A stretch of 64,000 bases of DNA from Sphingobium sp. TKS (GTDB taxonomy: Bacteria; Pseudomonadota; Alphaproteobacteria; Sphingomonadales; Sphingomonadaceae): positions 1,925,001-1,989,000 of the forward strand of contig NZ_CP005083.1 of assembly GCF_001563265.1 (NCBI RefSeq). Direction: 5' to 3'. The notes under the pieces are model-generated. The model did not search any database. It was not told the origin of the DNA and worked only from the letters and a program-made list of their open reading frames with translations. The position numbers and the translations under genes are program-made. Shown piece after piece: positions 55,522 to 64,000 of the stretch; position 1 is the first letter of the stretch, and each line of letters starts with the position of its first letter.

Positions 55522-57264
55522 TCAGGGTTGCGCCGCCATCGGATTCTTCCCGTCGCCGTCTGTGAAACAGGTTGCCCGAATGTCGGCATGCGCCGCCTCG
55601 ACTGCCCCCGCGAGCGTCGTCCTGTACCGGACGCGGGGCGGGCGGGCGCCATGGGTCAGAAGGGTCCGGCGAACAGCCGGCCGAGCCCCGGCGATATAGA
55701 CGATGGCGCCCTGCCGATGCGCTTTGCGCACGAAGCCCTCGATCGTCGCCGCCGCGGTCGAATCGAGCAGCGACACCGCCGAGAAATCGATGACATAGGC
55801 CTTGGGATGCTCGCCGATGCGATCGAGCGCCGCCGCGACGCTCGCCGCCGCGCCAAAGAAGAAGGCGCCGGAGATCCGATAGACGATGACGTCGGGATTT
55901 GTCGCCAGGGCAACGTCATAGGGCGTATTGCCGTCGTCCCCTTCGCTGTCGGCCAGGTCTGCGTCTGCCGTGGGATGGGGGCGTTCGATCTCGACCGCCT
56001 GCGCCATGCGATGGAGGAAGAGCAGCGCGCCGATGCCGAACCCGACCAGGATGCCCTCGGTCAGATCGCGGAAGATGACGAGCAGCAGCGTCGCGAGCAG
56101 CACCACCGCATCGCCGCGCGAAGCGCGCAGGAGCGTCGCGATCTCCTGTTTCTCGATCATGTTCCAGGCGACCACGACCAGGACCGCGGCAAGCGCAGCC
56201 AAGGGGATATAGCCCAGAAGCGGCGCCGCGATCACCATGAACAGCAGCAGGCAGACGGCGTGGAGCATGCCCGAGACCGGCCCGCGCGCGCCGGCGCGCA
56301 CGTTGGTCGCGGTGCGCGCGATCGTGCCGGTCACGCAGAAGCCGCCGAACAGCGCCGAGCCGATATTGGCGATCCCCTGGCCGACCAGCTCCGAATTGGA
56401 GCGGTGCCGCCGCCCGGTCATGCTGTCGGCAACCACCGCCGAGAGCAGGCTTTCGATGCCGCCGAGCAGCGCGAAGGAGAGGGCGGCGGGCAAGACGGCG
56501 CCGACCTTGGCGAGCGAGAGGCCCGGCAGATGCGGTGACGGGAGCGCCTGGGGGATGCCGCCGAAGCGCGTGGCGATCGTCTCGATCGGCAGTGCCAGCA
56601 TCCAGCTGGCAAGCGATCCCACGCAGACGGCGATGAGAAAGGCCGGCCAGTGCGGACGGAGCCGCCGGACCGCGACGATGATCAGGATCGACAGCAGCGA
56701 AACCGCGGCCGCCGGCTCGCTGATCGTCCTCCATGCGCCGGCCAGCGCAGCGACCTTGGGGATGATCGCGCCGGGCTCCTTGCCGAGCAGGGTCAGGCCC
56801 AGCAGCTCCTTGAGTTGGCTCGTAAAGATGATGACGGCGATCCCCGCGGTGAACCCGACCGTGACCGGATAGGGGATATATTTGATGAAGGTGCCCAGCC
56901 GGAGAAAGCCCACCGCGAGCAGGATCACACCGGACAGCAGCGTGGCAAGGATCAGCCCGTCAAGCCCGTGTTGCGCGACGGTGGCCGCCACCAGCACGAT
57001 GAACGCCCCGGCCGGTCCGCCGATCTGGAACCGGCTGCCGCCGAGTGCCGAGACGAGGAAGCCGCCGACGATCGCGGTGTAGAGGCCCCGGTCCGGCGTC
57101 ACGCCCGAGGCGATCGCGATCGCCATCGAAAGCGGCAGGGCGACGACCGCGACTGTCAGCGCGGCTACCGCATCGGCCTTCAGCGCGGAAAAGCCATAGC
57201 CCTCCCGCAGCACAGTGAGGAGCTTGGGCGTGAACAGCTCCGCGAAGGTGGGCTCATGCGTCAT
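55522..57264 (-). CDS. SulP-family anion transporter with STAS domain
   Basis: 580 residues from ATG 57264. Membrane core of about 12 helices: LKADAVAALTVAVVALPLSM, GVTPDRGLYTAIVGGFLVSA, QIGGPAGAFIVLVA, then GTIARTATNVRAGARGPVSG, and a cytoplasmic STAS domain (VIVYRISGAFFFGAAASVAA, VIDFSAVSLLDSTAAATIEG). It imports sulfate, bicarbonate or dicarboxylates with Na+ or H+; the ion cannot be told here. Overlaps by 11 bases with the small gene upstream. Confidence 0.92.
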   Translation of the reverse strand: MTHEPTFAELFTPKLLTVLREGYGFSALKADAVAALTVAVVALPLSMAIAIASGVTPDRGLYTAIVGGFLVSALGGSRFQIGGPAGAFIVLVAATVAQHGLDGLILATLLSGVILLAVGFLRLGTFIKYIPYPVTVGFTAGIAVIIFTSQLKELLGLTLLGKEPGAIIPKVAALAGAWRTISEPAAAVSLLSILIIVAVRRLRPHWPAFLIAVCVGSLASWMLALPIETIATRFGGIPQALPSPHLPGLSLAKVGAVLPAALSFALLGGIESLLSAVVADSMTGRRHRSNSELVGQGIANIGSALFGGFCVTGTIARTATNVRAGARGPVSGMLHAVCLLLFMVIAAPLLGYIPLAALAAVLVVVAWNMIEKQEIATLLRASRGDAVVLLATLLLVIFRDLTEGILVGFGIGALLFLHRMAQAVEIERPHPTADADLADSEGDDGNTPYDVALATNPDVIVYRISGAFFFGAAASVAAALDRIGEHPKAYVIDFSAVSLLDSTAAATIEGFVRKAHRQGAIVYIAGARPAVRRTLLTHGARPPRVRYRTTLAGAVEAAHADIRATCFTDGDGKNPMAAQP

Positions 57265-57463
57265 GGCGGTCGTCCCTGGGACGGAACAGGTTGCCCAATT
57301 CCCCAGCGCCGGACCGATGCACTCGGTCGGAACGTGGTGCCACAAAGCGAGAGACATGCACCAGCAGCAGGGATAGACCCAGAAACGGCATGTGGCTCGA
57401 CGGCACGAGCCCGAAAGCTCGTACGACCGGGCTATCGAGGCGCAATCCTTGCGTATCGATCAT
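57254..57463 (-). CDS. Small membrane protein coupled to SulP, 69 aa
   Basis: ATG 57463 is preceded by GAGGAGACG. One hydrophobic helix (MPFLGLSLLLVHVSRFVA) between a short N-terminus and a basic tail. It overlaps the sulP start, so translation is coupled. A candidate FixJ box is 58 bases upstream. No family recognised. Confidence 0.5.
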   Translation of the reverse strand: MIDTQGLRLDSPVVRAFGLVPSSHMPFLGLSLLLVHVSRFVAPRSDRVHRSGAGELGNLFRPRDDRHDA

Positions 57464-57521
57464 GGTAACGTCTCCTCTGCGCCGGGACGATTGGTTGCTA
57501 GCCTCGGGCAATATCCAGCAC

Positions 57522-57541
57522 ACTCCGTTTATCTACGCATT
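57522..57541 (-). promoter_or_regulatory. Candidate FixJ box 12 (SulP unit)
   Basis: Minus reading AATGCGTA-GATA-AACGGAGT; it starts 58 bases upstream of the 69-residue gene. Confidence 0.45.
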
Positions 57542-57572
57542 GTCGGTTCGCTCCGTGCGGTTCAGTTCAGTT

Positions 57573-57604
57573 CCTTGTCCAGACAAGGCCGGCGCGAACG
57601 CCGG
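57573..57604. repeat. Two adjoining inverted repeats
   Basis: CCTTGTC-CA-GACAAGG followed at once by CCGGCG-CGAA-CGCCGG. No gene ends here on either strand, so it is not an obvious terminator. Confidence 0.5.
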
Positions 57605-57933
57605 CGTCGTGGCAGGAGCCTGGAGATGCGGCGGCCGATGACGAAATCCCGAGCAACGATGGGCGGCAGCCGCAGTCGGACAGGACTTCTTGCGCCGTTG
57701 ATGGTCGAACAGAGTTCGTCGTCACAGGACGGCCCGACAACCTGCCGGACGGCCTGTTCACTGTCGGGCATTCCGTCCGCGCTGCCCCGCATCCCCTCCA
57801 TCGGGTGAGCGATGGCGACCATCAGCTGTCGGCGCCTTTGAGAGGCGAGCATGATCCGCTTCTCTCGCGCGCATTCGGTCCGCATCCGGCACACGGGACG
57901 AACGAGCGGCCTGCTCATCAGGAAGGGAGTCAC

Positions 57934-58971
57934 ATGAAAGCACTCGTTTACCAGGGTCCAGGCGCCAAAGCCCTCGAAGAACGGCCGGAACCAGCAATTC
58001 GCGATGCCGGTGACGCCGTCGTCCGGGTGACGCGCACGACAATCTGCGGCACCGACCTGCATATCCTCAAGGGCGATGTCGCGACCTGCGCGCCGGGCCG
58101 TATCCTTGGTCATGAAGGCGTCGGGGTTATCGAGGCGGTCGGAGCCGGCGTTACCGTCTTCAAGACCGGCGACCGCGTCCTGATCTCCTGCATCACCGCC
58201 TGTGGGCGGTGCGACTATTGCCGCCGCGGCATGTACTCGCATTGCACGACGGGCGGCTGGATCCTTGGCAACGAAATCGACGGAACCCAGGCGGAATATG
58301 TGCGCATTCCCCATGCCGACACCAGCCTTTATCCGATCCCCGAGGGGGCCGACGAGGAAGCTTTGGTGATGCTGAGCGACATCTTGCCCACCGGCTTCGA
58401 GTGCGGCGTGCTCAACGGCAAGGTCGCGCCCGGGAACAGCGTCGCCATCGTCGGCGCGGGGCCAATCGGACTTGCGACGCTGCTAACCGCGCAATTCTAT
58501 TCGCCCGCAATGATCATCATGATCGATCTCGACGACAATCGGCTCGAGGTCGCCCGCCGTTTCGGCGCGACGCACACCGTCAACAGCGCCGACGGCAAGG
58601 CAGCCGATGCGGTGAAGGCGCTGACCGAGGGGCGCGGCGTCGATACCGCGATCGAGGCGGTCGGCATTCCCGCCACTTTCCTGCTGTGCCAGGATCTCGT
58701 CGCGCCGGGCGGCGTGATCGCCAATATCGGCGTCCATGGCTCCAAGGTCGACCTCCATCTCGAACGGCTGTGGTCGCAGAATATCTCGATCACCACGCGT
58801 CTGGTCGACACCGCTACGACCCCCATGCTGCTCAAGACCGTGCAGGCCAAGAAGATCGATCCGAATGTGCTGATTACGCATCGCTTTACACTGGCCGATA
58901 TTCTGGACGCTTATGACACATTCGGCCGTGCTGCCGAGACGCAGGCGCTCAAGGTCATCATCGAGGCTTGA
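57934..58971 (+). CDS. Zinc-dependent alcohol dehydrogenase
   Basis: 345 residues from ATG 57934 (AAGGGAG ahead). Zn ligands: ICGTDLHILKGD and LGHEGVGVI (catalytic), CGRCDYCRRGMYSHC (structural); NAD site AIVGAGPIGLATLLTAQFYS; IDLDDNRLEVARRFGATHTV. Of the class III/threonine-type family used for alcohol or butanol oxidation and reduction. The mbfA gene follows after six bases, so they share a transcript. Confidence 0.92.
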   Translation: MKALVYQGPGAKALEERPEPAIRDAGDAVVRVTRTTICGTDLHILKGDVATCAPGRILGHEGVGVIEAVGAGVTVFKTGDRVLISCITACGRCDYCRRGMYSHCTTGGWILGNEIDGTQAEYVRIPHADTSLYPIPEGADEEALVMLSDILPTGFECGVLNGKVAPGNSVAIVGAGPIGLATLLTAQFYSPAMIIMIDLDDNRLEVARRFGATHTVNSADGKAADAVKALTEGRGVDTAIEAVGIPATFLLCQDLVAPGGVIANIGVHGSKVDLHLERLWSQNISITTRLVDTATTPMLLKTVQAKKIDPNVLITHRFTLADILDAYDTFGRAAETQALKVIIEA

Positions 58972-58976
58972 GGACC

Positions 58977-60092
58977 ATGCCCGCCCCTGACGCGCTGAGG
59001 CGCTATCGTGCCAATCTCCAGGGCGAGGTCGACGGCGCGACCGTCTATGCGGCGCTGGCCGAGAGCGAGACCGACCCGAAGCTCGCGGAAGTGTTCCAGC
59101 GGCTGGCGGCGGTCGAGCAGGCCCATGCCGAATTCTGGCGCAAGCGGATCGGAGCGGACGGCGGTCATTTTTCGCCCGCGCCTTCGACAAGGGCACACAT
59201 CCTCGCCTGGCTCGCGCGGCGGTTCGGCCCTGCTTTCGTGCTTCCCGCCCTCGCGGTCAGCGAGACGCGCGACAGCGCCGTGTATGACGCGCAGCCCGAG
59301 GCGAAGGCCGCCGGCCTCCCAGCCGACGAGCGGTCGCACGCACTGCTGATGCGGGCAGCGGCGGGAAAGGGAGGACTCACCGGATCGACGATCGCACTTC
59401 TGGAAGGGCGCCACCGGGGCGGCGGCAACACGTTGCGCGCCGCGGTGCTCGGCGCCAACGACGGCCTCGTCTCCAATCTGAGCCTGGTGATGGGCGTCGC
59501 CGGCGCCGCCGCGACCGAGAGCACGCTCCTGCTCACGGGACTTGCCGGGCTGTTCGCCGGCGCCTGCTCGATGGCGATGGGCGAGTGGCTGTCGGTCACA
59601 AGCTCGCGCGAACTCTATCAGAGCCAGATCGCGACCGAAGCCGAAGAGTTGCGCGACACGCCGCAGGAAGAGAAAGAGGAGCTTGTCCTGATCTATCAGG
59701 CCAAGGGCATCGCCGAACCGCAGGCCCGCGCCCTGGCGGATCGGCTGCTGGGCAACGAAGGAACCGCTCTGGACGCGCTTGCGCGCGAGGAACTGGGAGT
59801 CGATCCTGATGAGCTGGGGGGGTCGGCGTGGACCGCAGCAACATGGTCCTTCCTGCTCTTTTCGGCGGGCGCCATCGTCCCGGCCGCCCCGTTCGCCTTT
59901 CTGTCGGGCGTAACCGCGCTGCTCACCGGCATCGGCGCTAGCGCTCTCGCGCTCGTCCTGATCGGCGCCGCCACAAGTCTTTTCACCGGGCGTTCGGCCC
60001 TGTTTTCGGGAATCCGCCAACTTCTCATCGGTCTGGCGGCCGCAGCCGTCACCTACGGCGCAGGGGCAGTTGTCGGCGTCTCGCTCGCTTGA
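58977..60092 (+). CDS. mbfA: MbfA-type rubrerythrin-VIT1 iron transporter
   Basis: 371 residues from ATG 58977 (TTG 58968 overlapping the ADH stop is possible). The N-terminal 140 residues are a ferritin-like erythrin domain (GATVYAALAESETDPKLAEV, AAVEQAHAEFWRKRI with ExxH); then a VIT1/CCC1 membrane domain (RAAVLGANDGLVSNLSLVMG, GLFAGACSMAMGEWLSVTSS, five helices). MbfA proteins export iron and protect from peroxide. Low O2 raises Fe(II), so placement in an O2 island is sensible. Confidence 0.9.
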   Translation: MPAPDALRRYRANLQGEVDGATVYAALAESETDPKLAEVFQRLAAVEQAHAEFWRKRIGADGGHFSPAPSTRAHILAWLARRFGPAFVLPALAVSETRDSAVYDAQPEAKAAGLPADERSHALLMRAAAGKGGLTGSTIALLEGRHRGGGNTLRAAVLGANDGLVSNLSLVMGVAGAAATESTLLLTGLAGLFAGACSMAMGEWLSVTSSRELYQSQIATEAEELRDTPQEEKEELVLIYQAKGIAEPQARALADRLLGNEGTALDALAREELGVDPDELGGSAWTAATWSFLLFSAGAIVPAAPFAFLSGVTALLTGIGASALALVLIGAATSLFTGRSALFSGIRQLLIGLAAAAVTYGAGAVVGVSLA

Positions 60093-60159
60093 CGAGCATG
60101 GAGCCGTCAACAGGCTGGAAGCGGGCACGGCTGCATGATCGCGGATGGAGGCAGGAATA

Positions 60160-60783
60160 ATGACACGGCGAATGCAGGAGCTGGCCCGGGAGATTGTCCT
60201 CCTTCAGACCGAACTCGATCGCGAAATAGAGCGGCGGCGCAATCTTCTCGGCGTCACGGTGCGGGAACGCCTCGTCGGATTCGAGCATGGGATCGCAACC
60301 GAGCATCGCCGCTTGCGCATGGGTGTTGGCAGGTTCCTCGCGCGGTCGTCCATCGCTACCAGTCTGGTGTCTCCGATCATCTATTCGGTCATCGTGCCAT
60401 TGTTGCTGCTGGACGCCTGGATGAGTGCCTATCAGGCCATCTGCTTTCGAGTGTATCGGATCCCGCGCGTGCGCCGGAGTGATTACATTGTCATGGACCG
60501 TGGCCAGCTGAGCTATCTCAACTGGATCGAAGCACTCAACTGCCTCTATTGTGGCTACGCCAACGGGCTGATCGGATATGTTCGCGAGATCGCGAGCCGA
60601 ACCGAACAATATTGGTGCCCGATCAAGCATGCGCTGCGCATCACCGACCCGCATCAGCGCTATTACGAGTTTCTGGAATATGGTGATGCCGGAGGCTATC
60701 GCGCCCGGCTCTCCGAGTTTCGCGACCGCCTGCGCGCGGACACTGCGCCCGATGCCAGCCCGCCGGCAGCGAGCGAGTCATGA
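60160..60783 (+). CDS. Conserved hypothetical protein with CxxC motif
   Basis: 207 residues; ATG 60160 (ATG 60145 possible). N-terminal coiled-coil-like helix (QELAREIVLLQTELDREIER), a hydrophobic stretch (SLVSPIIYSVIVPLLLLDAW), then LSYLNWIEALNCLYCGYANG and ASRTEQYWCPIKHALRITDP. The CxxC plus a third Cys (YWCP) could bind a metal or act in thiol redox. I have seen this family in alphaproteobacterial stress islands but know no function. Confidence 0.75.
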   Translation: MTRRMQELAREIVLLQTELDREIERRRNLLGVTVRERLVGFEHGIATEHRRLRMGVGRFLARSSIATSLVSPIIYSVIVPLLLLDAWMSAYQAICFRVYRIPRVRRSDYIVMDRGQLSYLNWIEALNCLYCGYANGLIGYVREIASRTEQYWCPIKHALRITDPHQRYYEFLEYGDAGGYRARLSEFRDRLRADTAPDASPPAASES

Positions 60784-60866
60784 CTCGCGCTGGGCTCGCG
60801 CAAGACCGGCTCAGCCATCCCCGCTTCCGTTGAGACCCGCGCCTCATCCGCAGCCACTCCAGGACA

Positions 60867-62483
60867 ATGATCCGACACCTCATGACCGATGACCTCACGC
60901 TCGCCTTTCACGGAGCTGCCCGCACGGTTACCGGCTCCTGCATGGAATTCCGCCAGGACGGAAGGCGGCTGCTGGTCGACTGCGGGCTCTTCCAGGGATC
61001 CCGTACGTTGGAAACGCTCAACCGGACCGCTTTTCCGTTCGACGCGGCCGAAGTCGATGCGGCCATCCTGACCCATGCCCATATCGATCATTGCGGCCTG
61101 CTGCCCAGGCTTGTGGCTGAAGGCTTCGCCGGCGAGATATGGTGCACCGCCCCGACGGCGGATCTGCTCGAGTTCATGCTGGCCGATGCGGGGCGGATCC
61201 AGGAGAGCGATACGGCCCGACGCAATCGACGCAAGGACCGTGCGGGCCAGCCGGAGATCGTGCCGATCTACACCGAGCAGGACGCCATCGCGGCTTGGCG
61301 GCGGGCGCGGCCGGTCGAGCCTGAAACATGGTTCGAGCCTGTCCCTGGGTTCAGGGCACGCCTTTGGAACGCCGGACACATCCTGGGCTCGGCATCGGTC
61401 GAGCTCGAAATCGGCGATGTCCATCTCCTGTGTTCCGGCGACCTCGGCCCCGAGCACAAGGCATTTTATCCCGATCCCGCGAGCCCCGCAGGTTTCGATC
61501 ACGTTATCTGCGAATCCACTTACGGCGACCGCAAGCGGGCTCACCTCACCCTGGTCGAGCGACGAGCCTTGCTCGAACGCGAGATCAGGGACGCGCTGGT
61601 CCGCGGCGGCAATCTGATCATTCCGGTGTTCGCGCTCGAGCGCACGCAGGAACTGTTACTGGATTTCGCCGCCCTGATCGACGAAAGCCGCATTCCGTCC
61701 GTCCCGGTGTTTATCGATTCTCCACTGGCCAATCGGGCGACGAGCGTGTTCGCCAAATATGCCGGCTCGCTGGAGGACATGGGCGGCGCGAACGTCTTTC
61801 GTCATGCCGCCTTCCATTTCGTCAACGATGTCGCGGAATCGATCCGGCTCAACAGCGTTTCGGGCGCCATCATCATGGCGGCATCGGGCATGTGTGAAGG
61901 CGGCCGCATCCGGCACCATCTCCGGCACAATCTCTCCAGGCAGGATTCCACGATTCTGTTCGTCGGGTTTCAGGCTCAAGGCTCGCTCGGACGCGTCATT
62001 CTCGAAGGCGCCAAACGCGTCCGCATGTCGGGCGAGGATATCGCCGTGCGCGCCCAGATCCGGCCCATCGACAGCTATTCGGCGCACGCCGATCAGGACG
62101 GCCTGCTGGCGTGGATCGAGGCGCGCCGTCCCATCGGGGGCAGTCTATTCCTCTCGCATGGGGAGACGACGGCGATCGATAGCTTGCGCCGCATCGCCCG
62201 CTCGCGCGACTTGAGCGCGTCCATCGTCGCTCCGGAGATGGGCGAGGTGTTCCGACTGTCCGCCGGGACACCCGCGGCCCGGACCAAGACCGCAGACCCG
62301 AAGCGCCGACAGGCCTTCGGTCGCGACTGGCAGAACAGCTACGCTGACTTCGCCACGAGCCTGAAGCGCGAGCTGGGGGAAATACAGGATTCCAACAGCC
62401 GCCAGCGCGCGATCGACGATATGCGCGCGGTCCTCGAAAGCTACAAGAAGGTCTGGGAAAAGCGGGCCGCCCCGCGGCCTTGA
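60867..62483 (+). CDS. MBL-fold beta-CASP exonuclease-like protein
   Basis: 538 residues (ATG 60867, or ATG 60882). Metallo-beta-lactamase motif THAHIDHCGLLPRL and NAGHILGSASVELE; LLCSGDLG; beta-CASP parts VICESTYGDR, IIMAASGMCEGGRIRHHLRH and SYSAHADQDGL; RMMBL tail. The family (Ysh1/CPSF-73-like) cleaves RNA; bacterial members of this length are found with USPs. A role in stress RNA decay is inference. Confidence 0.9.
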   Translation: MIRHLMTDDLTLAFHGAARTVTGSCMEFRQDGRRLLVDCGLFQGSRTLETLNRTAFPFDAAEVDAAILTHAHIDHCGLLPRLVAEGFAGEIWCTAPTADLLEFMLADAGRIQESDTARRNRRKDRAGQPEIVPIYTEQDAIAAWRRARPVEPETWFEPVPGFRARLWNAGHILGSASVELEIGDVHLLCSGDLGPEHKAFYPDPASPAGFDHVICESTYGDRKRAHLTLVERRALLEREIRDALVRGGNLIIPVFALERTQELLLDFAALIDESRIPSVPVFIDSPLANRATSVFAKYAGSLEDMGGANVFRHAAFHFVNDVAESIRLNSVSGAIIMAASGMCEGGRIRHHLRHNLSRQDSTILFVGFQAQGSLGRVILEGAKRVRMSGEDIAVRAQIRPIDSYSAHADQDGLLAWIEARRPIGGSLFLSHGETTAIDSLRRIARSRDLSASIVAPEMGEVFRLSAGTPAARTKTADPKRRQAFGRDWQNSYADFATSLKRELGEIQDSNSRQRAIDDMRAVLESYKKVWEKRAAPRP

Positions 62484-62513
62484 TGGACATTTTCCTCAAG
62501 GCCTCGGCTTTGG

Positions 62514-64000
<1,487 letters not shown>

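Larger units (their letters stand above)
57464..57933. other. Intergenic region between sulP unit and ADH gene
   Basis: 470 bases without a supportable gene. It contains a FixJ-like box and two adjoining hairpins (57573-57604), both annotated. Confidence 0.45.

Overview
The window looks like the chromosome of a GC-rich alphaproteobacterium, most likely a sphingomonad (Sphingomonas/Sphingobium/Sphingopyxis type). This rests on a heme-PAS FixL with FixJ, a Usg-family protein, an NDUFS4-like complex I accessory protein, an MbfA-type ferritin/iron exporter, a 2.8 kb-residue cyclic-glucan synthase, and HrcA/RpoH-type heat-shock signals. The genus is inference. No rRNA, tRNA or CRISPR was seen.

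Layout. 1-4.5 kb is housekeeping flank: a partial DUF1338 (HglS-like) gene, two TPR/SPOR envelope proteins, a ParA-type ATPase and a small protein with a ribbon-helix-helix-like tail, closed by a good terminator. 4.5-5.2 kb is a gene-poor boundary holding only a truncated AbiEi-type antitoxin head. From 5.2 kb to the right edge runs a long stress island. It starts with groES-groEL under a CIRCE-like element and an RpoH-like promoter, small conserved proteins including Usg, two Hsp20 genes with an NDUFS4-like gene, and an AraC regulator with a fosmidomycin-type MFS exporter. It continues with a universal stress protein (USP), a hidden 37-residue membrane peptide coupled to a secreted protein, and response-regulator genes. 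One of these is split by an IS1380-family transposition unit (16232-19770, flanked by GTCAT). Then come fixJ-fixL, a coupled five-gene operon (USP, erythromycin-esterase-like, hydrolase, phosphoribosyltransferase, baeRF-like), a BON protein, a third Hsp20 with an APH/AAA fusion, an L,D-transpeptidase, a USP, a cyclopropane synthase, a tandem USP, the giant NdvB-like synthase, a Cu P-type ATPase, a nitroreductase, an ABC-2 exporter, a flavin reductase, Hsp20-Lon, an alcohol dehydrogenase, a USP, SulP, a second dehydrogenase, MbfA, a CxxC protein, a beta-CASP nuclease and an acetyl-CoA hydrolase/CoA-transferase.

How it may work together. The gene set (five USPs, four Hsp20s, nitroreductase, phosphoribosyltransferase plus erythromycin esterase, metal P-type ATPase, dehydrogenases) closely parallels the oxygen-controlled DosR dormancy regulon of mycobacteria, but here it sits around an intact FixL (heme His, two key Arg) and FixJ. 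A recurring imperfect dyad, roughly NNTNCGTA-N4-NCCCGATA, lies about 25-180 bases upstream of the USP genes, the 37-residue peptide, the split regulator, copA-like, nitroreductase and SulP units. I infer that this is the FixJ box of an O2-responsive dormancy/stress regulon. The motif, its alignment and positions are read directly from the sequence; its recognition by FixJ is inference.
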